A stretch of 64,000 bases of DNA, taken from positions 1 to 64,000 of the forward strand of contig JAIOAT010000003.1 in the NCBI GenBank assembly GCA_019873685.1, in the 5' to 3' direction. This stretch comes from Chloroflexota bacterium. GTDB lineage: Bacteria; Chloroflexota; Anaerolineae; Aggregatilineales; Ch27. Below the pieces are notes generated by a model. That model searched no databases and was not told the DNA's origin. It saw only the letters and a program-made list of their open reading frames with translations. Made by a program: the position numbers and the translations under genes. Positions 7,781-16,035 of this stretch are shown piece by piece. Position 1 is the stretch's first letter. The number at the start of each line of letters is the position of its first letter.

Positions 7781-9133
7781 CTAGCCGCCGCGATCCAGAA
7801 TGGCCTGGATACGGTCATTGGCGTCGTTGAGCGCCTGGTCAATCGTCTTCAGATTGTTCAGCGCAGCATCGATCTCCGGCTCGAAGGCCGCCACCAGTTC
7901 GGTGCTATAGGGGCTGGCCAGCTCAGGAACGCCATATTCCTCGAACGCGCGGCCAATGGCGATGTTGGAGGGGAAGACTTCCGGATCAAGCTCTGCGCGC
8001 TGGGACAGACGGCCGGGCACCTGGCCGGAGGTCGCCCAGTAGAGGCCCTGCTCCGACAGGTAGATCGCCAGCTTGCGTGCCCACTCCAACTTCTCACCGC
8101 TCAGGCTGGCTGGCCAGTACAGCACGTGCGAGCTGACCCAGGTCGCCGGCCGGACATCACCCCACTGCGGCAGGCCATGGGCCGTCCAGTTGAGGTCCGG
8201 GTTGTCCAGGGTTACGAAGTTGCGGAACCACGTCCCCTCAGGGATCATGGCCAGCTTATTAGCAGCGAAAGTCTGCCAGGAGTCGAAGCCAGCAGGCGGC
8301 GGCGCCACATGGTGGACATAGATCAAGTCATACAGGAACTGCAATGCCTTGTGGCCCGCTTCGCTGTTGATGGTGGCTGTCTTGCCATCTTCGCTGACAA
8401 TGTCGCCGCCAAACTGCCAGAGCGTCGAGAGGAATGTTGGCTTGAGCCAGCTAATGCAGGCGCCCCACTGCACGACATTCTCGGGGTCAAAGCCTTCCTC
8501 GTTGGGGTGCTTGCCGTTGGCATCAAGCGTCAGCAAAGTGGCGTACCGGATATATTCCTCGGCATTGGCCGGGCGTACAGAGGGATCCAGGCCAGCAGCC
8601 TCAAACAGGTCATTGTTGACCCATAGGCCCCAGCCATGGTTGTCAATCACGACACCATAGCGCACGCCGTTATACACCGTGGCGCTGAAGATTGGCTCGG
8701 CGAAATCAGCCGCTGGCAGCGGGCCACCAGCATAATCGAACATGTCATCCGTTGCGCCCAGCACACCCAGACGGGCAAACTGCGGAATCTCCTGATGGTG
8801 CAGCAGGAACAACTCCGGCGGATCGCCGGCCACCAGGGAGGTCAACAGTTTGTCAAAGTAAGTGGCCCAGGCCATGCTTTCCACGCGGATGGAGACTTCC
8901 GGATTCTCCTCCGCGAACTTGGCGACCATTTCGTTCATCGTGACGCCGTCGCTACCGGTCAGACCGTTCCAGTAACGGAGCTGGATGGCGCCAGTACCAG
9001 CTTCAGCAACGATAGGAGTCGCGGTAGGATTTTCCTGAGCCAGAACAGGGGTCGACATGAACATCATCATGGCGACCATCAGTAGCAGCACGCTTACCGC
9101 CGCAAACGCCAGGGGAACAAAACTTCTCCGCAT
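7781..9133 (-). CDS. Extracellular sugar-binding protein (SBP family 1)
   Basis: This 450-residue protein starts with a long signal sequence (residues 1-32, ending around STPVLAQ) and continues as a family 1 solute-binding protein, with the usual IQLRYWNGLTG start of the mature fold and a DPPELFLLHHQ segment. It captures a mono- or oligosaccharide outside the membrane and hands it to the two permeases downstream. GGAGG precedes the ATG. The regulator gene lies 71 bases upstream, and its stop overlaps an orphan Shine-Dalgarno-like element. No lipobox cysteine is visible, so anchoring is unclear. Confidence 0.92.
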   Translation of the reverse strand: MRRSFVPLAFAAVSVLLLMVAMMMFMSTPVLAQENPTATPIVAEAGTGAIQLRYWNGLTGSDGVTMNEMVAKFAEENPEVSIRVESMAWATYFDKLLTSLVAGDPPELFLLHHQEIPQFARLGVLGATDDMFDYAGGPLPAADFAEPIFSATVYNGVRYGVVIDNHGWGLWVNNDLFEAAGLDPSVRPANAEEYIRYATLLTLDANGKHPNEEGFDPENVVQWGACISWLKPTFLSTLWQFGGDIVSEDGKTATINSEAGHKALQFLYDLIYVHHVAPPPAGFDSWQTFAANKLAMIPEGTWFRNFVTLDNPDLNWTAHGLPQWGDVRPATWVSSHVLYWPASLSGEKLEWARKLAIYLSEQGLYWATSGQVPGRLSQRAELDPEVFPSNIAIGRAFEEYGVPELASPYSTELVAAFEPEIDAALNNLKTIDQALNDANDRIQAILDRGG

Positions 9134-9204
9134 CTCTTCTACCTCCAGCTTTCTATGGGATCACTGACCTGAGCAAAGACAATCATCTCGCTGAGCCGCC
9201 AGTT

Positions 9205-9216
9205 TCACCTCCTTTC
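9205..9216 (-). promoter_or_regulatory. Orphan anti-16S-complementary element upstream of SBP gene
   Basis: On the - strand this reads GAAAGGAGGTGA, matching the complement of the 16S 3' tail over 12 bases. It overlaps the last codons and stop of the ArsR gene and lies about 71 nt before the binding-protein ATG, which has its own GGAGG. No ATG, GTG or TTG follows at normal spacing. Confidence 0.7.
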
Positions 9217-10182
9217 ATTTGCTGTGTCAGTTGTGTAGGTAAACCGTATCAGGATATCCTGCGGGTAATTGCCAAACTTCCTGCCAAATAAGTTGAGACC
9301 GCCAACATTCAGGGCATCGTTCTTGATGCCCAACCGCATGGCAATAAAACTGTTCTGCCCAAGATTCAGGTGCTTGAGCGTCACATCGGAAACCTGGATG
9401 CCGTCCACATACGTCCCATGACCGGTGATTTTCCACACCTTCAGAAGGCCATACTGCGTGCTCCAGTCCTCCCACCAGGCCGGGGTCAAATTGCCCCGCA
9501 ACCCGCCGAAATCGCCGGGGCTGGTCCATGTGCCAATCTCCACGCCGTTGATCCACATGGTGATGTCAGAAGGCCAGTTATCGTTATACAGTGGCGCCTC
9601 TGAACACAGTTCCAGGCTAATCTGCAGGAATTCGAGCACTGCGCCTTGCGGCGGTCGATTGGGAAAGCGATACTCCACGTAGCCCTGCTTGAACCAGAGC
9701 AACTGGGCGTAGATGTGGTCAGGATCATAGAAGCTGGTCGGATCATCGAACTGACCGATCACGCCGGATTCGCTGGCCAGGCCGCACGGGTGTTGCACCT
9801 GACAGTCGGTATAGGCGCCAATAGGCATCTCAAGCTCGATCGTGTTCTGCGTGTGCTCCTTGGCCTTGGGCAAGGTCACCACAAGCTGATCACAGATGCG
9901 GTAACATACCTTCTGCAACCCCCGGCTGGCCGGGGTCAGTTCGGTGTGGATCAAGCCAGCCCGTTCCAGCACGTTAATGTGCATCGTGACGGTTGACGTT
10001 GGCATATCCAGCGCCTCGGCGATCTCGTTGATGCTGCAGTTACGATTGGTCAGAAGACGCAGGATTTGCAGCCGGGGTTCGGAACCCAATGCCTTGAAAA
10101 GCACGGCTCCACTGGCAGCGTCCTGATCAAGTTGTACAACATGCACACTGCCGATGGACTTGAGGTGTTTTCTGGCGGTCAC
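9205..10182 (-). CDS. ArsR-type winged-helix regulator with C-terminal beta-rich domain
   Basis: This 325-residue regulator has an ArsR-like winged helix at about residues 27-95 (LFKALGSEPRLQILRLL, then recognition helix TSTVTMHINVLERAGLI). The remaining 220 residues are rich in beta strands and tryptophan and resemble a jelly-roll or lectin-like ligand domain. That is unusual for ArsR proteins, which are mostly about 100 residues. It probably senses a sugar and controls the downstream transporter and the divergent GH2 gene. The start is a GTG preceded by GGAAAG; no closer ATG exists. It leads the transporter operon. Confidence 0.85.
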   Translation of the reverse strand: MTARKHLKSIGSVHVVQLDQDAASGAVLFKALGSEPRLQILRLLTNRNCSINEIAEALDMPTSTVTMHINVLERAGLIHTELTPASRGLQKVCYRICDQLVVTLPKAKEHTQNTIELEMPIGAYTDCQVQHPCGLASESGVIGQFDDPTSFYDPDHIYAQLLWFKQGYVEYRFPNRPPQGAVLEFLQISLELCSEAPLYNDNWPSDITMWINGVEIGTWTSPGDFGGLRGNLTPAWWEDWSTQYGLLKVWKITGHGTYVDGIQVSDVTLKHLNLGQNSFIAMRLGIKNDALNVGGLNLFGRKFGNYPQDILIRFTYTTDTANERR

Positions 10183-10525
10183 GGTATTCTTTCCGTGCTA
10201 TCCCTGCTTACACGAAACGCTTTTTCGCCAGCGCCCATCACTGAAACAATTAATCCTGCTTCATTCTGGGGTAGTTCGACAAAGCAGTGGTAAAATGGTT
10301 GGCAATTGCTACAACTGAAACAGGAAAACATACTTTATAATTTCAAAGTATGGTCAATCCACAGTTTTGTCAAGCACTTAACAGCGGGTTGGGTTACTTC
10401 ACACAATATTAGGCACATTGACCAAATTGCTATTAACAGATCGAATCCTGTTTGTTATGTACTCTACACAATACCGCCAATCGTTTAACCTGCCGCTTAT
10501 CCCGGCGGCTAGAAGGAGCTTGAGC
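10183..10525. promoter_or_regulatory. AT-rich divergent control region between ArsR and GH2 genes
   Basis: These 343 bases are clearly AT-richer than their surroundings and separate two divergent genes. They contain a perfect inverted repeat (ATACTTT at 10330-10336, AAAGTAT at 10345-10351) that encloses the hexamer TATAAT at 10336-10341. This is a plausible operator for the ArsR regulator. A second possible + promoter is TTGACC at 10418-10423 with TCGAAT at 10441-10446, 17 bases apart. No gene is seen here. Confidence 0.5.
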
Positions 10526-12334
10526 ATGATGAAACGCCTTGCCACTGTCCTCACCTGTCTGACTGCCCTGGCGGGACTTTCCGCCCTGGTGCCTGCCCGG
10601 GCCCAGGGCGATGGGCTGACCACCCGCTGGGCGCGGGATGTCTCCCCGGACAACGTCCACCCGGAATACCCCCGCCCGCAACTCGTGCGGGAAGCCTGGC
10701 TCAACCTGAATGGCCTGTGGGACTACGCCCTGACCGCCCGGATCGCCGAAGCGCCGCAGGAGTATCGCGGCCAGATTCTGGTGCCTTTCCCGGTGGAATC
10801 GGAGCTATCCGGCGTTGGGATGACACTGAGCGTCAACAACCAGTTGTGGTACCGACGCACCTTTGACGTGCCCGCCGCCTGGGCCGGGCAGCGGGTCCTG
10901 CTTCACTTTGGCGCGGTGGACTGGGAGACCGTGGTCTGGGTCAACGGCGTTGAAGTCGGTACGCACCAGGGAGGCTACGACTCGTTCACGTTTGACATCA
11001 CCGATGCCCTCAAACCAGAAGGCCCCCAGGAGATTCTGGTCGCCGTCTGGGACCCCACTGACATCGGCCTGCAACCACGGGGCAAGCAGGTCGCCCGTCC
11101 CCAGGGCATCTGGTACACACCCACCACCGGCATCTGGCAAACGGTCTGGTTGGAACCCGTCCCCGCCACATACATCGCCGGTCTGAAGATGACGCCCGAC
11201 ATTGACCGGGGCGTGCTTGCCTTGCAGACGACGCTTTCGGGCGCTGCGGAGACGCTGGCGATTGAGGCTATCGCCCGCGACGGAGACGCCATCGTCGCTG
11301 AGGCCAAGGGGGCGGCAGATCAAACGCTCGAACTGACCATCTCCAACCCCCGACTGTGGTCACCCGAATCCCCGCATCTCTACGACCTTGAGGTCAGGCT
11401 GCTACAGGACGGTCAGGTCGTGGACCGCGTCGGCAGCTACTTTGGCCTGCGCAAGATCGCACTGGGTACGGACGACAATGGTGTGGTGCGCCTGTACCTC
11501 AATAACGCGCCTCTGTTCCACTTCGGTCTGCTGGATCAGGGCTTCTGGCCAGACGGCCTCTATACCGCCCCTACTGATGAGGCGCTGCGCTACGACATCG
11601 AGATCACCCGTCAGCTTGGCTTCAATACCATCCGCAAGCACGTCAAGGTTGAGCCTGAGCGCTGGTACTACTGGGCGGACAAGCTGGGCGTGCTGGTCTG
11701 GCAGGATATGCCCAGCGGCGACGCCTTTGTCCAGCCCAACAACGGCGAGATCACCCGCCTGCCAGTTTCCGCCCAGCAGTTCGAGGTGGAACTTGCCCGA
11801 CTGGTAGAGACGCACTACAACCACCCGTCGATCGTCATGTGGGTGCTCTTCAACGAGGGCTGGGGACAGTACGACACCGTGCGTCTGACCCAGTGGCTTG
11901 AGAACGCTGATCCGACCCGGCTGGTCAACAGCGCCAGCGGCTGGAACGATTTCGGCGTCGGCGATGTCTACGACATTCACAGCTATCCGGGCCCGGATAT
12001 GCCGCCCCTCTCCGCCGATCGGGCGGCAGTGCTGGGCGAATTCGGCGGTCTGGGGTTGCCCGTTGCGGGGCATCTGTGGCAGGAATATGGCGCCTGGGGC
12101 TACCGCGCCTTTGAGGATGCTGCAGCGCTGCAGGAAGCCTACAGCGGCCTGTTGACCCGTCTGGCCGATCTGCAGGAGCGTGGCCTGGCGGCGGCCATCT
12201 ACACCCAGACCACCGACGTGGAAATCGAGGTCAACGGTATCATGACCTATGACCGCGCGGTGATCAAAATGGACGCGGACTGGCTGAGGGAGGCCAACCG
12301 GCGTATCATCCCGCCTGTGGCGGACGCATCCTGA
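10526..12334 (+). CDS. Secreted GH2 glycoside hydrolase
   Basis: This 602-residue protein has a signal peptide (residues 1-28, cut near ARAQG), then the GH2 sugar-binding jelly roll, an immunoglobulin-like domain and a TIM barrel. The acid/base is E444 in LFNEGWGQ and the nucleophile is E505 in VLGEFGG. AAGGAG at 10513-10518 sets the start at 10526 rather than further upstream. GH2 includes beta-galactosidases, beta-glucuronidases and beta-mannosidases; the exact substrate cannot be given. It is shorter than LacZ, and close in length to beta-glucuronidase-type members. It is divergent from the ArsR gene and transporter, which probably import its products. Confidence 0.9.
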   Translation: MMKRLATVLTCLTALAGLSALVPARAQGDGLTTRWARDVSPDNVHPEYPRPQLVREAWLNLNGLWDYALTARIAEAPQEYRGQILVPFPVESELSGVGMTLSVNNQLWYRRTFDVPAAWAGQRVLLHFGAVDWETVVWVNGVEVGTHQGGYDSFTFDITDALKPEGPQEILVAVWDPTDIGLQPRGKQVARPQGIWYTPTTGIWQTVWLEPVPATYIAGLKMTPDIDRGVLALQTTLSGAAETLAIEAIARDGDAIVAEAKGAADQTLELTISNPRLWSPESPHLYDLEVRLLQDGQVVDRVGSYFGLRKIALGTDDNGVVRLYLNNAPLFHFGLLDQGFWPDGLYTAPTDEALRYDIEITRQLGFNTIRKHVKVEPERWYYWADKLGVLVWQDMPSGDAFVQPNNGEITRLPVSAQQFEVELARLVETHYNHPSIVMWVLFNEGWGQYDTVRLTQWLENADPTRLVNSASGWNDFGVGDVYDIHSYPGPDMPPLSADRAAVLGEFGGLGLPVAGHLWQEYGAWGYRAFEDAAALQEAYSGLLTRLADLQERGLAAAIYTQTTDVEIEVNGIMTYDRAVIKMDADWLREANRRIIPPVADAS

Positions 12335-12355
12335 TCAACGCCATCCAGCAGCGGC

Positions 12356-12401
12356 AAGGCTCCCGGGTCGTTCGCCTCAGGTGATGCGCCCCGGGAGCCT
12401 T
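12356..12401 (+). terminator. Hairpin after secreted GH2 gene
   Basis: A perfect 12-bp inverted repeat (AAGGCTCCCGGG and CCCGGGAGCCTT) with a 22-nt loop starts 22 bases after the GH2 stop. The T-run is short, so it may be a weak terminator or a message stabiliser before the nucleoside hydrolase gene. Confidence 0.5.
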
Positions 12402-12470
12402 CCCGACCGCCAGAACCCGCAAGTGTTTCGTTCCCCGTAGCTGTGCCGCGGGGAACGTGGAAGATCACGG

Positions 12471-13412
12471 ATGAATCCTATGCCCCGCTTTCCCATACTC
12501 AGCACGCCCCAACGGCTGGCCCGCCTGGAACCACCCACTGGTCGGGTGCGGGCCGTGCTGGATACCGACACCTTTAACGAGATCGATGACCAGTTCGCCC
12601 TGGTCTACGCCCTGCTCTCCCCGGAGCGGATCGCCCTCGAGGCGATCTACGCCGCGCCATTCCACAACGATCGGTCAACCGGCCCCGCTGATGGCATGGA
12701 GAAGAGCTACCAGGAGATCCTTCGCCTGCTGGACAAGCTGGACCGGTCGCCGGAGGGCTTTGTCTACCGGGGATCGCCGGGCTTCCTGGACTCCTTGCTG
12801 ACGCCTTTCCCCAGCGCCGCGGCTCTGGATCTGGTGACGCGGGCGCAGCAGAGCGCCCCCGACGATCCGCTGTTTGTTATGGCCATCGGCGCGATCACTG
12901 ACGTTGCCTCGGCGCTCCTGATCGCCCCGGAGATCATCGACCGGATCGTGGTTGTGTGGCTTGGCGGACATGCCCTGCACTGGCCACATACCCGCGAGTT
13001 CAATCTCGCTCAGGATGTCCATGCCGCCCGCCTCGTCTTCAACAGCGGCGTGCCGCTGGTGCAGCTCCCCTGCCTGGGGGTGATCTCCCACCTGTTGACG
13101 ACAGTTGCCGAGATCGAGCAATACGTCCGCGGTCAGGGAGCCATCGGCGACTACCTGGCGGATATCTTCGCCGCGTACGAAAGCGATCACTTCGGCTGGT
13201 CAAAAGTCCTGTGGGATATCGCCGCGGTGGCCTATCTGGTCAACCCCGGCTGGCTGGAATCGCACCTGGTTCCCAGCCCGCTGCCGACCGATCAGCTGAC
13301 GTGGTCACACGACCCGACGCGGCACTTCATCCGCTATGTCAGCTACGTCCACCGTGATCCGATCTACCGCGATCTGTTCACTAAGCTGCGCCGCGTCGCT
13401 AACGGCGACTGA
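12471..13412 (+). CDS. Nucleoside hydrolase (IunH/RihA-like)
   Basis: This 313-residue cytoplasmic enzyme is expected to split the N-glycosidic bond of a ribonucleoside. The calcium-binding Asp cluster is visible as DTDTFNEIDDQF near residues 31-42, a slight variant of the DTDxGxDD signature with N and E in place of the usual Gly and Asp region. It is supported by a later NLAQDVHAARLVF block with the fourth metal Asp. An ATG at 12480 is an alternative start. The variant motif resembles the group of nucleoside-hydrolase-like proteins found next to sugar operons, so the substrate may be a different ribosyl compound. It lies downstream of the secreted GH2 gene. Confidence 0.85.
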   Translation: MNPMPRFPILSTPQRLARLEPPTGRVRAVLDTDTFNEIDDQFALVYALLSPERIALEAIYAAPFHNDRSTGPADGMEKSYQEILRLLDKLDRSPEGFVYRGSPGFLDSLLTPFPSAAALDLVTRAQQSAPDDPLFVMAIGAITDVASALLIAPEIIDRIVVVWLGGHALHWPHTREFNLAQDVHAARLVFNSGVPLVQLPCLGVISHLLTTVAEIEQYVRGQGAIGDYLADIFAAYESDHFGWSKVLWDIAAVAYLVNPGWLESHLVPSPLPTDQLTWSHDPTRHFIRYVSYVHRDPIYRDLFTKLRRVANGD

Positions 13413-13423
13413 TCGAGGCGGCC

Positions 13424-13439
13424 ATTGCCGCGCGGCAAT
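13424..13439. terminator. Short palindrome between convergent genes
   Basis: ATTGCCGCGCGGCAAT is a perfect 16-bp palindrome in the 42-bp gap between the nucleoside hydrolase and FAD oxidoreductase stops. It could act in both directions, but there is no T-run. Confidence 0.35.
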
Positions 13440-13454
13440 ACCCTCCAGCCAGAT

Positions 13455-14699
13455 TCAGGGCGCAAACGCCTGGTGCCTGGCCGGGTCAAGCTCCATGCCC
13501 GCCGCCGTCAGTTCCCCGCGTAGACGTGTGATGTCCACTGCCCGAATGTTGTCGGCGGCGCTCTCCAGCGCCAGGGCTGCCGTCGTCCCTGCCGCCTGGC
13601 CCATCGCGCAACACGTCGGCGTCATTCGGAAGCTGCTCTGGGCCACCTGATCACCGCTGGCGCATTTGCCCGCCATCAGCAGGTTGGCAAACCCTCTGGC
13701 GATCAGGCAGCGCAACGGGATCGCGTACGGTTCAACGCGCTGCCGCCGTCCGGCGTCACCCGCCTGAGTCAGGCTGTGGAAATCGATCTGGCAGGTCCCC
13801 ACCGCCACCCCGTCAGCCTGATCGCGCGGCCCCGCGCCAGTAATATCAGCTTCGGTGAGCACATAGTCGCCGAGGATCCGCCGCCCTTCACGGATGCCGA
13901 TCTTGGCACCCGAGGCGCAGAGCATGTACGTGGGGTAATGAAAGCGCTGCAGATAGTGCACCGTCCGGATGAGCTGGCGGCGCGCCTCGCGCTCAGCAGC
14001 GCTCAGGTCAAAGGGATCGGTTGGATCGTAGGCCATCACCTTGGTCATATTGCAGTACACCCGCCCATCCGGCAGCCGGTGGTAAGTCCGCAGGCCGGGC
14101 AGGTCTTCGGGCCGGTCAATAGGGGATAAACCGGGCGGCAGGTAAGGCGTCACCGGCTGGCCGGTATCATGGAGCAGGCAGGTCAGACTCATATGCAGCG
14201 TGCGCCCTGTGGCCGGGTCGCCCAGCATGAACTGCGCCCCGGCCAGGGCAGCCAGATCGCCCTCGCCAGTGGCATCGATGAAATAGCGCGCCGTGACCTC
14301 AATCGCCTGGCTGCACGCCACCACCCGGACACGGTGTACCTGCCCGTCCCCGGCCACCGCGTCGATCACGCTAGCGTGAAACAGCACCTCAACGCCAGCT
14401 TCTTCAACCATCAGTTGCCAGACGATCTTCAGATATTCCGGGTTATAGAAGCGGCCAAAGCGCGCCCCAAAGGCATCCAGTTCGCGGACTACCCTGGCGA
14501 AGATATCTCCCAGCCCCTCCAGCGAGGCAAACCACTCGTTAACTCCGCCGGTAGTAGAGACGCCCCCCAGACAGTTGCTTTCCTCCACCAGCAGGACACG
14601 GTGCCCGCGCCGCGCAGCAGCAATGGCAGCGGCGCAGCCGGCCGTCCCCCCGCCCGCCACAACAACGTCCACATCCACCGTACGGTCGAAGATCGCCAT
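13455..14699 (-). CDS. FAD-dependent oxidoreductase (FAD_oxidored family)
   Basis: This 414-residue flavoprotein has an N-terminal dinucleotide-binding fold (VVVAGGGTAGCAAAIAAARR at about residues 13-32), then EESNCLGG and an internal TARYFIDATGEGDLAALAG segment typical of the FAD_oxidored (PF12831) family. Family members often sit in sugar or polysaccharide gene clusters, and their substrates are mostly unknown. GGAGG precedes two tandem ATGs; the second (14699) has the better spacing, the first is at 14702. It is divergent from the LacI gene and may share its operator. Confidence 0.85.
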   Translation of the reverse strand: MAIFDRTVDVDVVVAGGGTAGCAAAIAAARRGHRVLLVEESNCLGGVSTTGGVNEWFASLEGLGDIFARVVRELDAFGARFGRFYNPEYLKIVWQLMVEEAGVEVLFHASVIDAVAGDGQVHRVRVVACSQAIEVTARYFIDATGEGDLAALAGAQFMLGDPATGRTLHMSLTCLLHDTGQPVTPYLPPGLSPIDRPEDLPGLRTYHRLPDGRVYCNMTKVMAYDPTDPFDLSAAEREARRQLIRTVHYLQRFHYPTYMLCASGAKIGIREGRRILGDYVLTEADITGAGPRDQADGVAVGTCQIDFHSLTQAGDAGRRQRVEPYAIPLRCLIARGFANLLMAGKCASGDQVAQSSFRMTPTCCAMGQAAGTTAALALESAADNIRAVDITRLRGELTAAGMELDPARHQAFAP

Positions 14700-14778
14700 C
14701 ATCTCCTCCGTGATTAGCCCGGCGCCGCCATTCTTGCATTACCTACAACGGGCCTGTGAAATCTGCCCAAGAACCTAC

Positions 14779-14825
14779 TTGACACGCGCCTGAATGTCAT
14801 CATAAAATCATTGTAAGAGCTTACA
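14779..14825 (+). promoter_or_regulatory. LacI-gene promoter with overlapping LacI-type operator
   Basis: TTGACA at 14779-14784 and TAAAAT at 14803-14808, 18 bases apart, form a good sigma-70 promoter. Immediately downstream TGTAAGAGCTTACA at 14812-14825 is a near-perfect LacI-family operator covering the start point, and a further CTTACA half-site lies at 14834-14839. This fits autoregulation of the LacI gene and possibly repression of the divergent FAD oxidoreductase. Confidence 0.75.
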
Positions 14826-14863
14826 CGAAAGCACTTACAGACGCAACAGCCGGTGTTTGTTTG

Positions 14864-15886
14864 ATGCCTGACAAGAAAGACAGTCCCGCCACGATTTATG
14901 ATGTCGCCCGCCAGGCCGGCGTGAGCATCGCCACCGTCTCGCGGGTACTGAATTCACCGGAACGGGTGAGCGAAAGCACCCGCCAGAAAGTCATGGCGGC
15001 CATTGATGCACTGGGCTTTGTCCCCAAGGCGGAAGCCAGGGCACGCGCCATGCAGAGCACCGGCCGGATCGGCGTGATCACGCCGTTCTTTACCTCGCCT
15101 TCGTTCGTCGACCGCCTGCGCGGAATTGCCTCTGCCCTGGCCAATTCACGCTATGAGCTGGTCATCTACACGGTCGACTCCATGGCCCGTCTGCAGGGCT
15201 ATCTCTCTACCCTGCCGATCACGGGCAATGTGGATGGGCTGATCCTGCTCTCCCTGCCCCTTGCGGAAGATGCTGCCCAGCGCCTGCTGAGCAGCCAGAT
15301 TCAGACCGTACTGGTCGAGCAGATCCATCCCAGGTTTAGCTCCATTGTGGTGCAGGATCGAATCGGCGGTCGGCTGGCCGCCCAACATCTGGTCAGTCTG
15401 GGCCACCGCCGCTGCGCTTATGTCTACTTCGGGCAGCACCCGGAATACGCCATCCACCCGGAAATCGACCGGCTGGCGGGCTTCCGGGAAGTGCTGGCGG
15501 AACACGGGCTATCCTTGCCTGATGCGTACATCAAGTACCTACCTGTCTCGCGGGTCGGCATTAAGGAGAAGCTTTGCGAGCTATTCGAATTGCCGGAACC
15601 GCCCACCGCGATCTTCGCCCCGGCGGATGACCTGGCGATCCGGGTGATTCACCGGGCGCGGGAACTGGGCGTTCACACCCCGCGCGACATCTCTGTGATC
15701 GGGTTTGACGGCATTGACATCGCCGAACACGTCGATCTGACGACGATCGATCAGTCGCTAGTCAGGTCCGGCGAACTGGCCGTCGAACTGCTGCTGGCCC
15801 GGCTGGCCGAACCATCGCGCCCTCCACAACAGATTCGCATCCAACTTCACCTTGTCGAACGCGGCACAACACGCCGGGTCGAATAG
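14864..15886 (+). CDS. LacI-family transcriptional regulator
   Basis: This 340-residue regulator has the LacI helix-turn-helix at residues 9-30 (IYDVARQAGVSIATVSRVLN), the hinge-helix region after it, and a periplasmic-binding-protein-like sensor domain (VIGFDGIDIAEHVDLTTIDQS near the end). It is expected to release DNA when bound to a sugar. A TTG directly before the ATG could also serve as the start. The operator-like site in its own promoter supports autoregulation. The binding-protein and permease genes follow on the same strand 149 bases later, so it probably controls them and the hydrolase run beyond. Confidence 0.93.
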   Translation: MPDKKDSPATIYDVARQAGVSIATVSRVLNSPERVSESTRQKVMAAIDALGFVPKAEARARAMQSTGRIGVITPFFTSPSFVDRLRGIASALANSRYELVIYTVDSMARLQGYLSTLPITGNVDGLILLSLPLAEDAAQRLLSSQIQTVLVEQIHPRFSSIVVQDRIGGRLAAQHLVSLGHRRCAYVYFGQHPEYAIHPEIDRLAGFREVLAEHGLSLPDAYIKYLPVSRVGIKEKLCELFELPEPPTAIFAPADDLAIRVIHRARELGVHTPRDISVIGFDGIDIAEHVDLTTIDQSLVRSGELAVELLLARLAEPSRPPQQIRIQLHLVERGTTRRVE

Positions 15887-15907
15887 CTTTTCCAGGCGGG
15901 TAAGCAA

Positions 15908-15919
15908 GAAAGGAGGCTA
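15908..15919 (+). promoter_or_regulatory. Orphan Shine-Dalgarno-like element upstream of SBP gene
   Basis: GAAAGGAGGCTA lies 22 bases after the LacI stop and about 119 nt before the binding-protein ATG, which has its own AAGGAGG. No usual start codon follows at proper spacing. A 7-bp inverted repeat (GTTATGC at 15966-15972, GCATAAC at 15994-16000) lies between the element and the gene. Confidence 0.55.
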
Positions 15920-16035
15920 CCCTCAGCAGTCAGGACAGAGTCGCTTTCCAGCCAATGTCGTGAGCGTTATGCGCAGCAGTACTCCGCCAAGAGGCATAAC
16001 AAAGCGTTCTTCCCCCGAATAAGGAGGCGTTTTCA

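Noticed and set aside
10336..10341. TATAAT as a confident GH2 promoter
   Set aside because: No acceptable -35 lies 16-18 bases upstream; it is kept only as part of a possible operator.
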